In this document: piece after piece, positions 31,116 to 31,357 of the stretch
Layout: every line of letters begins with the position of its first letter
Position numbering within the stretch: position 1 is the stretch's first letter
DNA from: an uncultured Bacteroidales bacterium
Lineage (GTDB): Bacteria; Bacteroidota; Bacteroidia; Bacteroidales; Marinilabiliaceae
Reading direction: 5' to 3'
DNA: 31,357 bases
NCBI GenBank assembly: GCA_934717675.1
Contig: CAKUYZ010000014.1
Location: 1-31,357, forward strand
The notes under the pieces: model-generated
What the model saw: the letters and a program-made list of their open reading frames with translations, nothing else
What the model was told of the DNA's origin: nothing
Databases searched by the model: none
Program-made: the position numbers and the translations under genes

Positions 31116-31357
31116 TTAGTCGCCCGCGTCCAGGCCATGATTCTTTTTATACTCTTCGAGGTCACGCACGTACTGCTCTTTCTCCGCCTCGTAGTTTGTC
31201 ACGCGCGAGGGGTCTATGGCCTGCCTCTCGGCCACGACCTCGACAGTCATGAGGGCGTAGCTTATCTGCAAGACAATCTCTTTGGTGCGGGCGTTGACGT
31301 AACCCGTCACTGTGGAGCCGTCGCCAGAGGCTGTCTCGTCCACCGCGGAGGAGGGTG
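31116..31357 (-). CDS. 3' part of an unrecognised gene (runs off the window)
   Basis: The frame is open to the right edge; the GTG at 31343 is probably internal, since codons for Pro, Ser, Ser, Ala precede it without a stop. The visible 80 residues have a beta-strand-like part (TVTGYVNARTKEIVLQISYA) and a charged helical end (EKEQYVRDLEEYKKNHGLDAGD). I do not recognise the family. In many Bacteroidota ftsH lies upstream of cdsA, but this C-terminus does not look like FtsH. A GCGGGC/GCCCGC hairpin overlaps the stop codon and, with a second GC palindrome, may help end transcription, though no T-run follows. Confidence 0.6.
   Translation of the reverse strand, partial: PSSAVDETASGDGSTVTGYVNARTKEIVLQISYALMTVEVVAERQAIDPSRVTNYEAEKEQYVRDLEEYKKNHGLDAGD

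Noticed and set aside
1..31357. CRISPR arrays, tRNA or rRNA genes, prophage or defence islands
   Set aside because: No regularly spaced repeats of CRISPR length, no cloverleaf seen in any gap, and nearly all space is taken by core genes.

Overview
The window comes from a member of the Bacteroidota, most likely order Bacteroidales and perhaps a GC-rich Muribaculaceae-like lineage; the family-level guess is an inference. The main evidence is the promoter type: several gaps carry the Bacteroidota pattern TTTG-N19-21-TAnnTTTG instead of -35/-10 boxes. Shine-Dalgarno sequences are also weak. Typical Bacteroidales genes are present: a DUF2795 protein, an OstA-like protein next to two SurA-type foldases, a short arginine-decarboxylase-like enzyme, and zinc-independent S14 and S4. 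Almost every gene lies on the minus strand, so transcription runs from high to low coordinates.

Region by region. 1-1970: the tail of a plus-strand ORF, a shared terminator, a TrpB2-type tryptophan synthase beta chain and a DUF2795 protein. 1974-5780: an envelope-biogenesis operon (SurA-like lipoprotein, SurA, OstA-like protein) whose genes overlap by a few bases. 5906-23540: one long block of translation genes in the order str (rpsL, rpsG, fusA), S10, spc and alpha (ending rpoA, rplQ). Terminators after fusA, secY and rplQ, and a promoter before infA, cut it into separate transcription units. tuf, map and adk are absent from the block, and rpoBC is not upstream of rpsL. 23596-25142: the CstA carbon-starvation transporter with its own terminator and a likely promoter. 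25110-26181: a regulatory gap, then a degraded plus-strand gene for a membrane-anchored protein with a CW_7-like C-terminal domain, followed by a very strong terminator. 26201-29383: an arginine-decarboxylase-like gene, a Ser/Thr kinase and thyA, closely spaced. 29414-31081: cdsA and psd, two steps of phosphatidylethanolamine synthesis, with a promoter and a terminator. 31116-31357: the 3' end of an unrecognised gene.

Most of the window is conserved core genome, and I see no clear evidence of a new defence or mobile system. The observations most worth checking are the frameshifted CW_7-like gene, a 10-bp-pitch ATTGTG repeat in the rpsL leader, a terminator U-tract that also seems to serve as the -33 element of the next promoter, several candidate ribosomal-protein leader structures, and a Ser/Thr kinase with DFE instead of DFG between metabolic genes.
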